NCBI GenBank assembly: GCA_037043455.1
Contig: JAWPHD010000280.1
Span: 62,001 to 126,000 of the forward strand
DNA: 64,000 nt
Reading direction: 5' to 3'
From: Cyrtodaria siliqua
Taxonomy: Eukaryota > Mollusca > Bivalvia > Adapedonta > Hiatellidae
In this document: one piece after another, positions 11,393-21,395 of the stretch
How the letters are laid out: each line of letters starts with the position of its first letter
How positions within the stretch are numbered: position 1 is the stretch's first letter
Notes under the pieces: generated by a model
Database searches by the model: none
Seen by the model: only the letters and a program-made list of their open reading frames with translations
What the model was told of the DNA's origin: nothing
Position numbers and translations under genes: made by a program

Positions 11393-12514
11393 TTAATACT
11401 GTTGATTTAAGTATTTGTTATTATGATATCATTTAAAAATAATATATATATATAAATAAATAACTTATTACTATGTTATTTCAGCTTTAGGAAAGATGAA
11501 TCAAGGATGACTAAATGAAGAATAGACCAATTTCCGACGCAAGATGTTGACTGAAAGATGTTTAAATAAAGGATGATTAAATGAAGAATTAAGAAATAAT
11601 TTAAAAATAAATATATATATATAGATAAATGACTTTTAACTATGTTATTTCTGCTTTAGGCAGGATGAATCAAAGATGATTAAATGAAGAAAAGTTCAAT
11701 TTTCGACGCAAGATGTTGACTGAAAGATGTTAAAATGCAGGATGATTAAAAGAAGAAAAGTTCAGTCTTCAAAGCCGTAGAGACACTTACAGACTTAATC
11801 TTCCTTTATATTATGTGTATTGCTACATAAATAAATAAATCTCTCAAAAATAATCACTTCAGTAATTTTAATGTGTTTATTCTCTTTTACTGTCTTTTAA
11901 TGTTTTTATTCTGTTTTACTGATGTATTTATTATTATGGAATACAATAAATAATGCCATTTATGTAACCCGAATAATAAAAAAAACATTATTAATTGTTT
12001 GACCTGGATTGTAACATGTTCATCTATATTATTATCATATTAATATTCCATTGGTGTTCACGTTACCGCGTAAGACCCAAATATGTGCATTTAGCTTCAT
12101 CATCATATTGAAAAAAAACAATTTGAAGCAAACATGTTCAATATTATAAATAAATGCTATACAAACTAATTAAACAACTTTTTATTCATTATAATCGGCA
12201 ATATTTTTTTAAATATACATATTCAATGTAAGTTTAGCAAGGAAAGCACAATTATTAAAAATAAAAATAAAGATATAAAGAAGATATTTATTCAGTTTCG
12301 GCTTTCCACCTTCGATTAGTTGATCAAAGAAATTGTCCGAAAATCAGAAGAAAAAAAAAACACTAATGATTTGCAGGCTATAATAACACTGCAAACATAT
12401 TATTAAACCAATGAATAAAATTGTCTTATTTGGATTAACCACATTTTTAAATAAAGGTGTTAATAATATGGGGCTTTATTTAAAGGTGACCATAATTAAA
12501 TTAAATTAATTTAA

Positions 12515-12775
12515 TCCTCCGTGGTGCCACTGAGTTCCGTCTGTGTGTTCTTGGGCAAGACACTTTTCCTTAGACTCGTCCGTCGGATGGGGACGTAAAC
12601 CGGGCGGTCCCGTGTATCGGTCTATCAACCGAGCACGTTAAAGACCATAGGAATCTATTCGATAATAAGTGTAGGGCAGGTTCCCGGATTCCTATGTATC
12701 CTTCCCCTCTCTCTGGGGCGGCTCTAAATAACCTGTACTGTGTTGATGAGCCGTTAAACAACATTCAATTGTAAA
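12515..12775 (+). mobile_element. Headless SINE copy inside the MULE
   Basis: It contains TTCTTGGGCAAGACACTTTT, GGGGACGTAAACCGGGCGGT, GTAGGGCAGGTTCCCGGATT and CTCTGGGGCGGCTCTAAATA, ending in GATGAGCCGTTAAAC. The same body lies in reverse at 42640-42930, where a tRNA-like head is present. The tail from GGTTCCCGGA to the end matches the unit of the satellite at 19550-20580. Target duplications were not resolved. Confidence 0.75.
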
Positions 12776-12994
12776 GAAGAGTGTTATTCTAACATTTATG
12801 TGCACATGTTGGATAATTTCTATTACATATTTGTGATTTTTTATTTATTGTGAACTTTGATAAAAAGAATTGTGAATCTGGACAAATGTTTTCCTGTGAA
12901 CTTTGAAAAGTGTTTTAAGTGAAATGTATTGAAATGAATTCCAGCCTTGGAGCTCTATGTATTTCATGCAGCTGCGAGGTCCGTCGTCGTCAGC

Positions 12995-14080
12995 ATGCCG
13001 TTAACCTGTGACAATTGTGGTGGCTGGCAACATCGAACTTGCAAAACAGGTAAGTATCTAATTATAATTTATAGTAGCGCATTGTCATATTTTTAAATCA
13101 ATATTTTCTTTTTTTAAAGATTGAATCTTGTTACCTAACTGTTTAAAATCGATAATCATGAAAAGAAAACTGTTCCACTAAATTCAACCTGATTAATCTT
13201 GTCTCGGAATAAATTCCAATTGCTTTCACTGTTTTTCAATGTTTTTGGGGAAATTATTTCATTGTACGATGTAACTGATGAAACTCGGAAATCACGTGCA
13301 TTTAATAACACCAAAAACTTGGATAATGGTGAAATATATGATGTCCTTCCACGTTCATTTTATCATGCGCTCAACAAATTATCTTTATTATTGAGGTTTC
13401 TGTAAATCTTTGATTAAATAAATATGCTTGTTTGTATACAGTATATACATATTTGAAGGTAAGTTTATGTAGGTTAATATTTATTTCAGTGACCTAGAGG
13501 ATCCTAAATTGTCTGACAGTATCTTAGAGGATGGCCCGCTCATATACAATCTGTAACACTACCAGACCCTTTAATAAGTAATAATAATAGTTTAATAACC
13601 TAGTGGTAGAAGTATCTCGTAGTTAATAGTAAATGACCATTATTCTACAATTTGAGATGAGCCTCTCAAATAGCAGATATTATATTAGCTTACTCAGGTA
13701 TATTGTAATATAAACTCTTTACGATACTGAAATCAATCTATTTGGAAATGCGTATGTCATGTTACTACACTTATGTGTTTATACAGATCGACACTGCCTT
13801 CCTGTCCTGTGAAGATTTCCTGATCGGAGACGTCCGAGTGGATTCAGGGCGTCACATCATGTTTGCCACAGAAACACAGCTAGAACTTCTACGAAAGGCG
13901 AAAAGGTGGTATTTGGATGGGACCTTCAAGGTCCGACGTAATCCATTCGAACAGCTGCTCTCCATCCACGCGTTCATCCAAAAGGACGGCTGCATGAAGC
14001 AAGTACCGCTTGTCTTCGTATTGATGTCAAGGAAAAGAAAGGTTGATTACGTCGCCGTAAGTAATCTCTCTCTCTCTCTC

Positions 14081-14126
<46 letters not shown>

Positions 14127-15240
14127 TTCCAACTATTTTAAATATAAGTAATACAATATCCTACAATTTGCATCGGCCTTTTTTTCATGTTTTTATATTT
14201 TCCTGTTTGTATATTTAAAAGTAAATAGAAATTATTTTTCCTCAGGTATTTAACAAGCTGAACGAAGTTCTTGGTGGCCACCAGCTCGAAGGAGTAGTTT
14301 TGGATTTTGAACCAGGTAAGCTCACGTAGCTGAAATAAATCATTAGACGAAATGATATATCATAGACGCTGTCGATTTCTTTCAGTATTAACAGGAAACA
14401 GTTGCTACTTATTGTTTAAAATATCAAAATTCACATATTTTTATCCTTCAGCTGCCTGGGGAGCTATTCACGATGTGTATCCTGCCGCTGATATCAAGAG
14501 ATGTGCCTTCCATTGGGGACAAGCCGTGATGAGGAAGCTCGCATCGCTGGGTCTTAAAACCACCTACAACGAGAGGAAAGGCGTCCACGACTACATCAGG
14601 AAGATCCTGGCTCTACCGTTCCTGCCACCAGCTCACATACAGGGAGCGTTTGACATCCTGTCTCAGATGGCCACTACACCGGAACTCCAGCGACTGGTTC
14701 AGTACCTGGATAGCACCTGGATGAAGAATTCCACCTGGTCCTACAGACAGTGGTCTGTGTTCAACCAATCAGTCCGTACGAATAACGACGTCGAAGGTAA
14801 GACTGACATTATTGTATACTTCATTACCCGAACAACCTACACAGTATAAAATGCTTACAGCAATTTTTAATAAATGTAAATTTTATTGTCCAAACATAGA
14901 ATATAGCAACCTCTATATATATAATACAATGCGTACTTGCTAATTTTACCCAATATTCAATTTATACATTATTTAATAGAGTTTGCAATGTATTGTTATT
15001 AGTTATTTTACACGCCCGTTTTTATGCTGAATACATGCACAGCTTTAAAAAATAATTTCTACTTCAGGGTGGCACAGGAGACTGAACGGGAAAGCTGGAC
15101 GAGCGTAGCTGCACTTCTATCTGCTGGTTCAACTCCTGCGAAGAGAAGCTAACCTAGTTGGCGTGCAGGTGCAGCTTGTTTGTGAGCAGGCACTTTGCAG
15201 GTTTCAGAGGGTCGCATACAAGCGCATGAACTATGCTTAG
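12995..15240 (+). pseudogene. MULE-like transposase, split and decayed
   Basis: Pieces bounded by good splice sites: 12995-13049 (Cys-x2-Cys...Trp-Gln-His-Arg-Thr-Cys, a zinc-binding-like start), 13787-14056, 14246-14315, 14452-14796 and 15068-15240. Exons two to five join in frame. The MULE transposase domain is visible: Tyr-Leu-Asp-Gly-Thr-Phe (first catalytic Asp), Val-Leu-Asp-Phe-Glu-Pro (second Asp), Cys-Ala-Phe-His-Trp, and Arg-Thr-Asn-Asn-Asp-Val-Glu-Gly (candidate Glu), followed by Trp-His-Arg-Arg-Leu-Asn. Breaks: an apparent one-base frameshift before the Cys-rich start near 13005, and a TAG in the last exon about 15 codons in, after which the frame stays open to 15240. Much of the usual N-terminal region is missing between 13050 and 13786. 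Confidence 0.85.
14064..14123. repeat. (CT)n(CA)n microsatellite
   Basis: TCTCTCTC for about 20 bases, then CACACA for about 37 bases. It lies just after the GTAAGT donor of the first large transposase exon. Confidence 0.95.
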
Positions 15241-15664
15241 TGAAAAAACATGAACTACACATATTTGGTGTAACACAATTAATGGATACCATTGATAGTT
15301 TTGAGGACTAAACATCTTGACTGTGTGTGAACTATGCTTAGTGAAAAAACATGAACTACACATATTTGGTGTAACAAAATTAATGGAGTTAAATTGTTGT
15401 TGTTGTTACTCAGATTAAATTAATGAGATGCAAAATAAAAACTATATTAAAATATATGTTACATGTGTTATTCATTTTAATATTACCATTTTAATATGTG
15501 ATATAATTACTAATTAATTCATAGTGATTGGCAATTTAAAAAAAGAACAGGTGCTATATATTTACATGTTTATATCTATAGACAATTTCTCCTTATTTAA
15601 CTACCTTAAAATACACTAAAATGACTAATTATTTCATAGTGATTGGCCACATTAAAAAAATGAA

Positions 15665-15769
15665 TAACGGTGCCGAAACGTCTAGGGGCCGAAACGTCTA
15701 GGTCCGAAATGGTTTGGTGCCGAAACGTCTAGGTGCCGAAACGGTTTGGTGCCGAAACGACCTGAAATC
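15665..15769 (-). repeat. Right inverted end of the MULE
   Basis: Repeated GGTGCCGAAACG motifs ending in CCGAAACGACCTGAAATC. Reverse complement of the left end at 11271, with a few substitutions. Confidence 0.9.
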
Positions 15770-15891
15770 AATATTATCACCTCGATTTAGTAATCCATTA
15801 TTTATCTATTTTTTACTTTGTCTTTAAAAAAAAACGTCGTTATTTTACCTTTGCTTTACACACATATTTTTGGTTCAATATAATCAACAAT

Positions 15892-15982
15892 ACCCCCCCC
15901 CCCCCCCCCACTACCTCACCCACCCACCCACCCACCCATCCACACTCCAAAAATAATATTAATAAAAAAAAAAAAAAAAAGT
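15892..15982. repeat. Poly-C, (CCCA)n and poly-A low-complexity tract
   Basis: Seventeen or so C bases, then CACCCACCCACC repeats, and an A run of about 20. Probably unstable in length. Confidence 0.9.
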
Positions 15983-15985
15983 TTG

Positions 15986-16403
15986 CTTTGATCTATGCAA
16001 CTGATTATCAATACTTATCAAATATGTAGAGTCGTGAGTCTTATTTAAAAAGACTCACGACGTCACATTAGTTATTCTACATTTGATAAGTATTGGGGGC
16101 GTCCGTGGCCGAGTGGTTAACGTCTCTGACTTGAAATCACTTGCCCCTCACCGCTGCAGGTTCGATCCCTCAGGGGCCTAGGAATCTTTATGTGAGGAAG
16201 CTATCCAGCTGGCTTGCGGAACGTCGGTGGTTCTACCCAGGTGCCCGCCCGTGCGCGAAAATTGCCCGGAGGGGCACCTGGGGTCTTCCTCCACCAATGG
16301 AAGCTGGAAAGTCGCCATATGACCTTAGCTGTTGGTGTGACTATAAAATCCAATTCAATTCAATTCAATTGATAAGTATTGATAATCAGTTGCATAGATC
16401 AAG
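15986..16403. mobile_element. Palindromic MITE interrupted by a SINE
   Basis: The left arm (TTTGATCTATGCAACTGATT, ATCAATACTTATCAAATATG, GTCGTGAGTC) is mirrored by GACTCACGAC, ACATTTGATAAGTATTG and ATAATCAGTTGCATAGATCA. Removing the SINE at 16096-16368 plus one target copy restores a hairpin of about 130 bp. So the MITE is older than the SINE insertion. Confidence 0.85.
16096..16368 (+). mobile_element. tRNA-derived SINE (Ser/Leu-like head) with 13-bp target duplication
   Basis: The head, GGGGCGTCCGTGGCCGAGTG then GTTAA, has an A box (TGGCCGAGTGG), a long variable-arm-like part and a B box (GGTTCGATCCC). The body carries AGGAATCTTTATGTGAGGAA and GGTGGTTCTACCCAGGTGCC. The tail ends with (CAATT)n. 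TTGATAAGTATTG flanks both sides (16083-16095 and 16369-16381). A second copy lies in reverse at 55296-55548. The tRNA-like part is internal to the SINE and should not be read as a tRNA gene. Confidence 0.9.
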
Positions 16404-17298
16404 TCTTATATAAAAAAAAAAAGGATTGCCGTGAGTCCCTTTAATTTACAGAACAGTACAACTGATTACTAATCAACATTTCCTAGCGCGGATTAATGTT
16501 GACTGAATGGTAATAAACCGAAAAGTATGCATTCCAATGACAAAACACAAACAAAACGAAGCATACAAGTGAATCTGAGTTGATCTCGTACAGCCTTAGT
16601 TGGTAGTTACTCTGATTTAAAATGTATTTATTCATTGACAATTTTTTTTGTAGAGTAATCTAAAATGTTCAATATGTTCTAGTTCATGCTAAAAATATAA
16701 TATCAATCAAAATATAGTCTAGTTCTCACCATGATGTTCATGTCTGCAATTTAAACTCATTATAGATTTTAAATGAAACTACACGTAAAATGCTTTAAAT
16801 TAACCTTGGTGCGTAACCTAGGATAGCACATACTTCAAAATGAATTCCATTGTTAATATGAGGTAATTGTTAGGCTCATTTGTTATATGTTGGCCCTTTA
16901 GCATAGAACATTATTTTGTCAATTGTAATTCGGATCAAGAACAGCCTGGTGTACCCCCTTAAATCATTGGATTCATTTTGTCAAAATAAATCGTGCTGTG
17001 TATATTTTAATACATATAAGTAATAAATAACTTTAAATCAACTGCAGATATGAACATGTATCAACTTAATTATACACAGCTTCTATAACGTGATGATAAC
17101 CATCGCGAGTTGTATTTCTTAAAGTAATTCATAGATAACCAGATAGCACAATGTTTTAAGAATCGATATTCAAAACGAATTATTTATTTTCCCAAACTTC
17201 TGTTTCAATATATTATTGCACCTTTCAAACATTTCGAGCTGTACCATGGAGAAAACAAAGGTGTCCCGATGCGATGGCAGTATGTAGAATTTGAACAC
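16404..17298. other. Intron DNA, nothing recognised
   Basis: AT-rich sequence with no sustained open frame and no repeat shared elsewhere in the window. Confidence 0.4.
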
Positions 17299-18000
17299 AT
17301 TAACAAGAGCCCCGAAAGGGCCTGCATCGCATTACTGGCTGTATGGAGTGTGTGATTTGTGGTGGTGGTGGGGTTAGTTGGTGTAGAACGTATGAGAAAA
17401 CACATTACCCTGCACTGAGCAAAAATGGCTGTCGATCATATAAATTACTGCAAGTTCCCCAAGTTGTACCCATGTAGAGGGCCCCTTTACGCAGAAGGAC
17501 ACAACCAGCGTTTTATATGTTGTGCCTCGGGATCCTAAATGACCATAGACAATTATAATCAATTGCATTTACATTTGGACAAGATATGCTATTTTGTGTG
17601 TCTTTTTACTGGAGCGTAGTGGGCCCCAGTGGGTGGAGCCAAAACACGAAATCTTACCAAGCATCTACACATCCTTAACTAAGAAACGTACCATACATGA
17701 ACTTGATATCTCAAAGGGTATAGAAGAAGTTAGCGACACAAGTCGGAAACTCAGTAATAGAAATAGTAGATTACAACAAGTTCCTCAAGTTGTACGCCTG
17801 TAGATGGGCCCCTACATGCAGGAGGTCAAACCCCGTTTTTAGATATGTTGTGCCTCGAGTGCATAAAAGACCATACCGAATTTAAATCATAGGCATTCAC
17901 ATCTGGACAAGCTAAGCATATTTGTGTGACTTTTAACCCTATTACCCACTAGGGGGCCTCAGTGGGTGAAGCCAAAATCCGAGACAGTATTGCGCAGTTT
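17299..18000 (+). repeat. Truncated dispersed repeat with AACAAGAGCCCCGAAAGGGC head
   Basis: It has the same style of head as the degenerate-unit elements. Then two blocks carry the GGGCCCCTTTACGCAGAAGG/GGGCCCCTACATGCAGGAGG motif and GTGCCTCG, which also occur at 575-1115. It lacks the usual ~155-bp units. Confidence 0.6.
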
Positions 18001-18058
18001 TTAAACAATAAGTAACCGAATTGATGGAATAAACTGTTTTCAGGTTATTGGAGTATAC

Positions 18059-18531
18059 AATTTCAGTGGCGTAGCTGCCAATAGGCACTGTAGGCACGTG
18101 CCTATACATTGTCCCCAGAAATAAAAGAAATAAAATGCCAAAAATGCAATAAAAACTGAGGGCGGTAGGGGATAGATCGGTATGGTCAGCTCATACCGAT
18201 TTTTACTCGTGGTCTTTTCAGAAAATAAAATTCTAACTGTTTTCTCTCGAGGTCTGTCCCATGATTGTGCAAAATTTCGAACGAATTTCAGAAAGCAAGT
18301 ATTCATATTAATATATGTTATTTTGTTCTGTTCCGATGTTTTTGTTGCGAAATCGCAGATTAAAAAAGCTTGAAATCGCGGGTTAAAAACATATTGTTTG
18401 TTGCTTAAAATACCGTCAGAATGCAGGATTTGCCTTCCTTCCAAAAAACACAACCCCAGGGGGCATGCCCCCGGACCATCCTAGAATTTGTGCCTACACA
18501 CTGATTTAGACACAGCTACGCCCCTGAATTT
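18059..18531. mobile_element. hAT-like non-autonomous element, 463 bp
   Basis: It starts CAGTGGCGTAGCTG at 18064 and ends with the inverted CAGCTACGCCCCTG at 18526. AATTT stands directly outside on each side (18059-18063, 18527-18531). The CAG(T/G)GGCGTAGC end is typical of hAT-like MITEs, although hAT duplications are normally 8 bp, so the class is tentative. Internal open frames are not similar to a transposase. Confidence 0.7.
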
Positions 18532-18802
18532 GTGGAATCATGCACAAAAATCCGTCGGAATATATAATTGTGTGCCATTTGGCAGAGTAAATGCTCCACT
18601 AAACTTCAGAAAACATGTAGTGCATCCTATAATCGACATTATCGTATCATTATTTAAGTATGTTTGCATTGCAGTAATCACTGATCAATCCTACTTAAAC
18701 GTCACCGTATTGACATTACATTGCAGTGTCATGCACGGACTTGACAATATATCGATAAGATAACAACTGAATAAATCTATAAACACAATAATGCCAACTG
18801 AC

Positions 18803-19140
18803 CTGTGGTCCAGCGCGAAGCAGACGGCACATCCGACGCTATCTTCATCCTTACAATACATATCAACAACTTTTCCTTCATGCTTTGTACACGTTTCCGT
18901 CGGCAAATTGGACTTTGGTTTCTTAATCCCCCTACGCTTCATGTTGTCCTTGTCCAGGACGTTGTGCTCCTTCATCCCGGGCATTCGGTTGTGGAACTTG
19001 ACGCACGGTGAACAGAAATATGCCTGGCACTCTGTGCAGAAGTTCACAGCCTCGAAGTTAAGATTGTCATCGGAACAAGGCGTACACAAAAGGTCAAACG
19101 TTGCGTCGGACGAATTATCTGGCGTTCCTCCCTCCGCCAT
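18803..19140 (-). CDS. RING-less B-box/coiled-coil/NHL-like (TRIM-family) protein, exon 1 of 2
   Basis: It encodes residues 1-113 from an ATG at 19138-19140. The donor is CACAG/GTCAGT; the split Arg codon joins exon 2 at 7108. Two B-boxes are visible: residues ~19-59 (Cys19, Cys22, Cys35, Cys38, Cys43, Cys46, His50 and His59) and residues ~84-115 (Cys84, His87, Cys96, Cys104, Cys107, His112). The RING finger that usually precedes B-box 1 in TRIM ligases is missing; the protein begins 18 residues before the first Cys, so this is a RING-less form, common among bivalve TRIM-like genes. The intron is 11.7 kb and loaded with transposons. An additional upstream non-coding exon cannot be excluded. 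Confidence 0.88.
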
Positions 19141-19284
19141 TTTTGTTTTACACTACAAGTTTAAGTCTCGTTTTACAAACTGTCTCGGTCGATGAAGGTT
19201 TTTTTCACTACGACTTATACTTCCGTGTCGGCTTTATAGTTATGTTTAAAGAAAGTAGTGCATGTAATGTATACAGTTTAACAA

Positions 19285-19535
19285 TACTTGTAGCATGGTT
19301 GCTGACATTTTATTTTGTATGTGGCAGTTTTAAATCATTTAATTGAAAATAACACTTGTCAGAATGACTGGTGTACTCTAACTACTAGTTATCGGAAGTT
19401 AGAGTATGCCAGACAGGGGGAAATGGACATGCTACAAAACAAATAGTTGGTTGATTTAAACACCTCAATGCGCTTCGCCCATCTCGATGTTTAAATCACC
19501 CAACTCGATGAGACCATAGTCTATATATTACTTGA
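19285..19535. repeat. Left copy of ~250-bp repeat flanking the SINE-tail satellite
   Basis: Shares ACTTGTAGCATGGT, GAAAATAACAC(T/C)TGTCAGAATG, GATTTAAACACCTC and CCAACTCGATGAGAC with 20795-21040 in the same orientation. It contains a small hairpin around GGTGATTTAAACATCGAGAT. Probably a MITE or a local duplication. Confidence 0.7.
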
Positions 19536-19544
19536 CGTAAACTC

Positions 19545-20580
19545 TGTCAAATATTCCCCTCTTTCTGGGGGAGCTCGAAATAACGTAAGATAATAATCTC
19601 TTGATAGTAAGAGTAGTTCTCGGTTTCTGGACTTATATGTCCTTCCTCTGTCTCTGGGGGAGCTCGACATAACGTAAGATAATAATCTCTTGATAGTAAG
19701 AGTAGTTCTCGGTTCCCGGACTTATGTGTCCTTCCTTTGTCTCTGGGGGAGCTCGAAATAACCTAAGATAATACTCTCTTGATAGTAAGAGTAGTGCACG
19801 GTTCCCGGACTTATGTGTCCTTACCCTGTCTCTGGGGGAGATCGGAATAACCTAAGATAATAATCTCTTGATAGTAAGAGTAGTGCACGGTTCCCGGACT
19901 TATGTGTCCTTCTTCTGTCTCTGGGGGAGCTCGAAATAACGTAAGATAATAATCTCTTGATAGTAAGAGTAGTGCACGGTTCCCGGACTTATGTGTCTTT
20001 CCCCTGTCTCTGGGGAAGCTCGAAATAACGTAAGATAATAATCTCTTGATAGTAAGAGTAGTGCACGGTTCCCGGACTTATGTGTCCTTCCTCTGACTCT
20101 CTAAGGCAGCTCGAAATAACCTAAGACTATGATATCTTGATAGTAAGAGTAGTGCACGGTTCCCGGACTTATGTGTCCTTCCCCTGTCTCTGGGGGAGCT
20201 CGAAATAACGTAAGATACTATACTGATGTGTCCTTCCCCTGCCTCTTGGGGAGCTCGAAATAACCTAAGACAATGATATATTGATAGTAAGAGTAGTGCA
20301 CGGTTCCCGGACTTATGTGTCCTTCCCCTGTCTCTGGGGGAGCTCGAAATAACCTAAGATACTGTACTGATGTGTCCTGTCTCTGGGGGAGCTCGAAATA
20401 ACGTAAGATACTGTACTGACGTGTCCTGTCTCTATGGGAGCTCGAAATAACCTAAGATAATAATATATTGATAGTAAGAGTAGTGTACGGTTCCCGGACT
20501 TACGTGTCCTTCCCCTGTCTCTGAGGGAGCTTGAAATAACGTAAGATACTGTATTGATGGGTCGTTAAACCGCAATAGAT
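19545..20580 (+). repeat. ~89-bp satellite built from the SINE tail
   Basis: About ten full units of 89 bp (TCTCTGGGGGAGCTCGAAAT, AACGTAAGATAATAATCTCT, TGATAGTAAGAGTAGTGCAC, GGTTCCCGGACTTATGTGTC) plus shortened units that skip the middle block (TAAGATACTGTACTGATGTG). The array ends with GATGGGTCGTTAAAC, matching the 3' end of the SINE at 12515-12775. Each unit also matches the SINE from GGTTCCCGGA through CTCTGGGG.GGCTC.AAATAACC. So the array grew from the SINE tail. Confidence 0.85.
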
Positions 20581-20794
20581 TCATTTAAGTGTACTGTGAC
20601 ACCCCACATGCTCTATACACACTCTATACACATACTGTAAACATATGTAGCAATCCTCGTTATACATTTGGAGATTCGCCATGTCAAATCAATGATAAGC
20701 GATTAGGGTTAGATAGTTAAATAAACAAGGCAATTTGCATAGGTCTACATACAATTGTAACATTAGACAAATTATTATTTGAACATGAACATAT

Positions 20795-21040
20795 ATACTT
20801 GTAGCATGGTCGCTGATATTTCCTTTGTATTTGCACAGTTTGTTGTAATTTTTTGAAAATAACACCTGTCAGAATGACTGGTGTACTTTACTTTAACAAC
20901 CAGTTTACATAAGTTATTATTTCATTGGACTTGCTACAAAAATAAACAGTAAGATCTTATCTCGATTGTTGATTTAAACACCTCGAGTAGCTTAAATCTA
21001 CCAACTCGATGAGACTATATTCTATTTATTACATATTCAA
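20795..21040. repeat. Right copy of ~250-bp repeat flanking the SINE-tail satellite
   Basis: Direct repeat of 19285-19535 with about 15-25 percent visible differences and an altered centre. Confidence 0.7.
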
Positions 21041-21054
21041 CAAACTATCGTTTG

Positions 21055-21395
21055 TAAATGTTAAAGTAGCTATCCCGCCAACAACAGATTTTACAAAATA
21101 TGTACACCATTTCTAAACCTACCGACGACACGGTATATCTATAACTTATTTTGAGAATCCATAGACACAGTATAAACGTCTTTAACCAGTGAGACTAAAC
21201 CCCAAAACTGTTACGTCGAATTAAGAGTTACCAATACATAATTCATTTTACTCATATTCAATCACGGGTATTTTTAAAAACCTGTTAATAAATCTTTACT
21301 TTTAATTGGCACATATACATTAATATATGACCTGAACACCTGGAGTTTTGATAATGGTTTGTAGTAATTTTGCCGTTATTTGGCGGGATAGCTAC
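21055..21395. mobile_element. MITE that seeds the 43-bp satellite
   Basis: The left end, TTAAAGTAGCTATCCCGCCAA, is the reverse complement of the array's core, TTGGCGGGATAGCTACTTTAA. The body (TACAAAATATGTACACCATT, TTCTAAACCTACCGACGACA) matches the unexpanded copy at 43325-43640. The right end merges into the tandem array. Confidence 0.85.

Larger units (their letters stand above)
11263..15777 (+). mobile_element. MULE-type DNA transposon with long inverted ends and 8-bp target duplication
   Basis: The element proper is about 11271-15769 (4.5 kb). Its ends are near-perfect inverted repeats made of the sub-repeat GTTTCGGCACC(A/T)A, three to five times per end. AATATTAT stands directly outside each end (11263-11270 and 15770-15777), an 8-bp target duplication. 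Inside, plus strand, are split coding pieces of a MULE-like transposase. The element sits in the opposite orientation inside the 11.7-kb intron of the B-box/NHL gene. The internal frameshift and stop show it is no longer autonomous, though the ends remain well preserved. Confidence 0.88.

Noticed and set aside
16096..16180. Candidate tRNA-Ser/Leu gene
   Set aside because: It is the head of a SINE with a body, a (CAATT)n tail and target duplications, and the cloverleaf is imperfect.
18791..19346. Plus-strand frames of 68-134 codons
   Set aside because: Antisense shadows of B-box exon 1 and its 5' flank.
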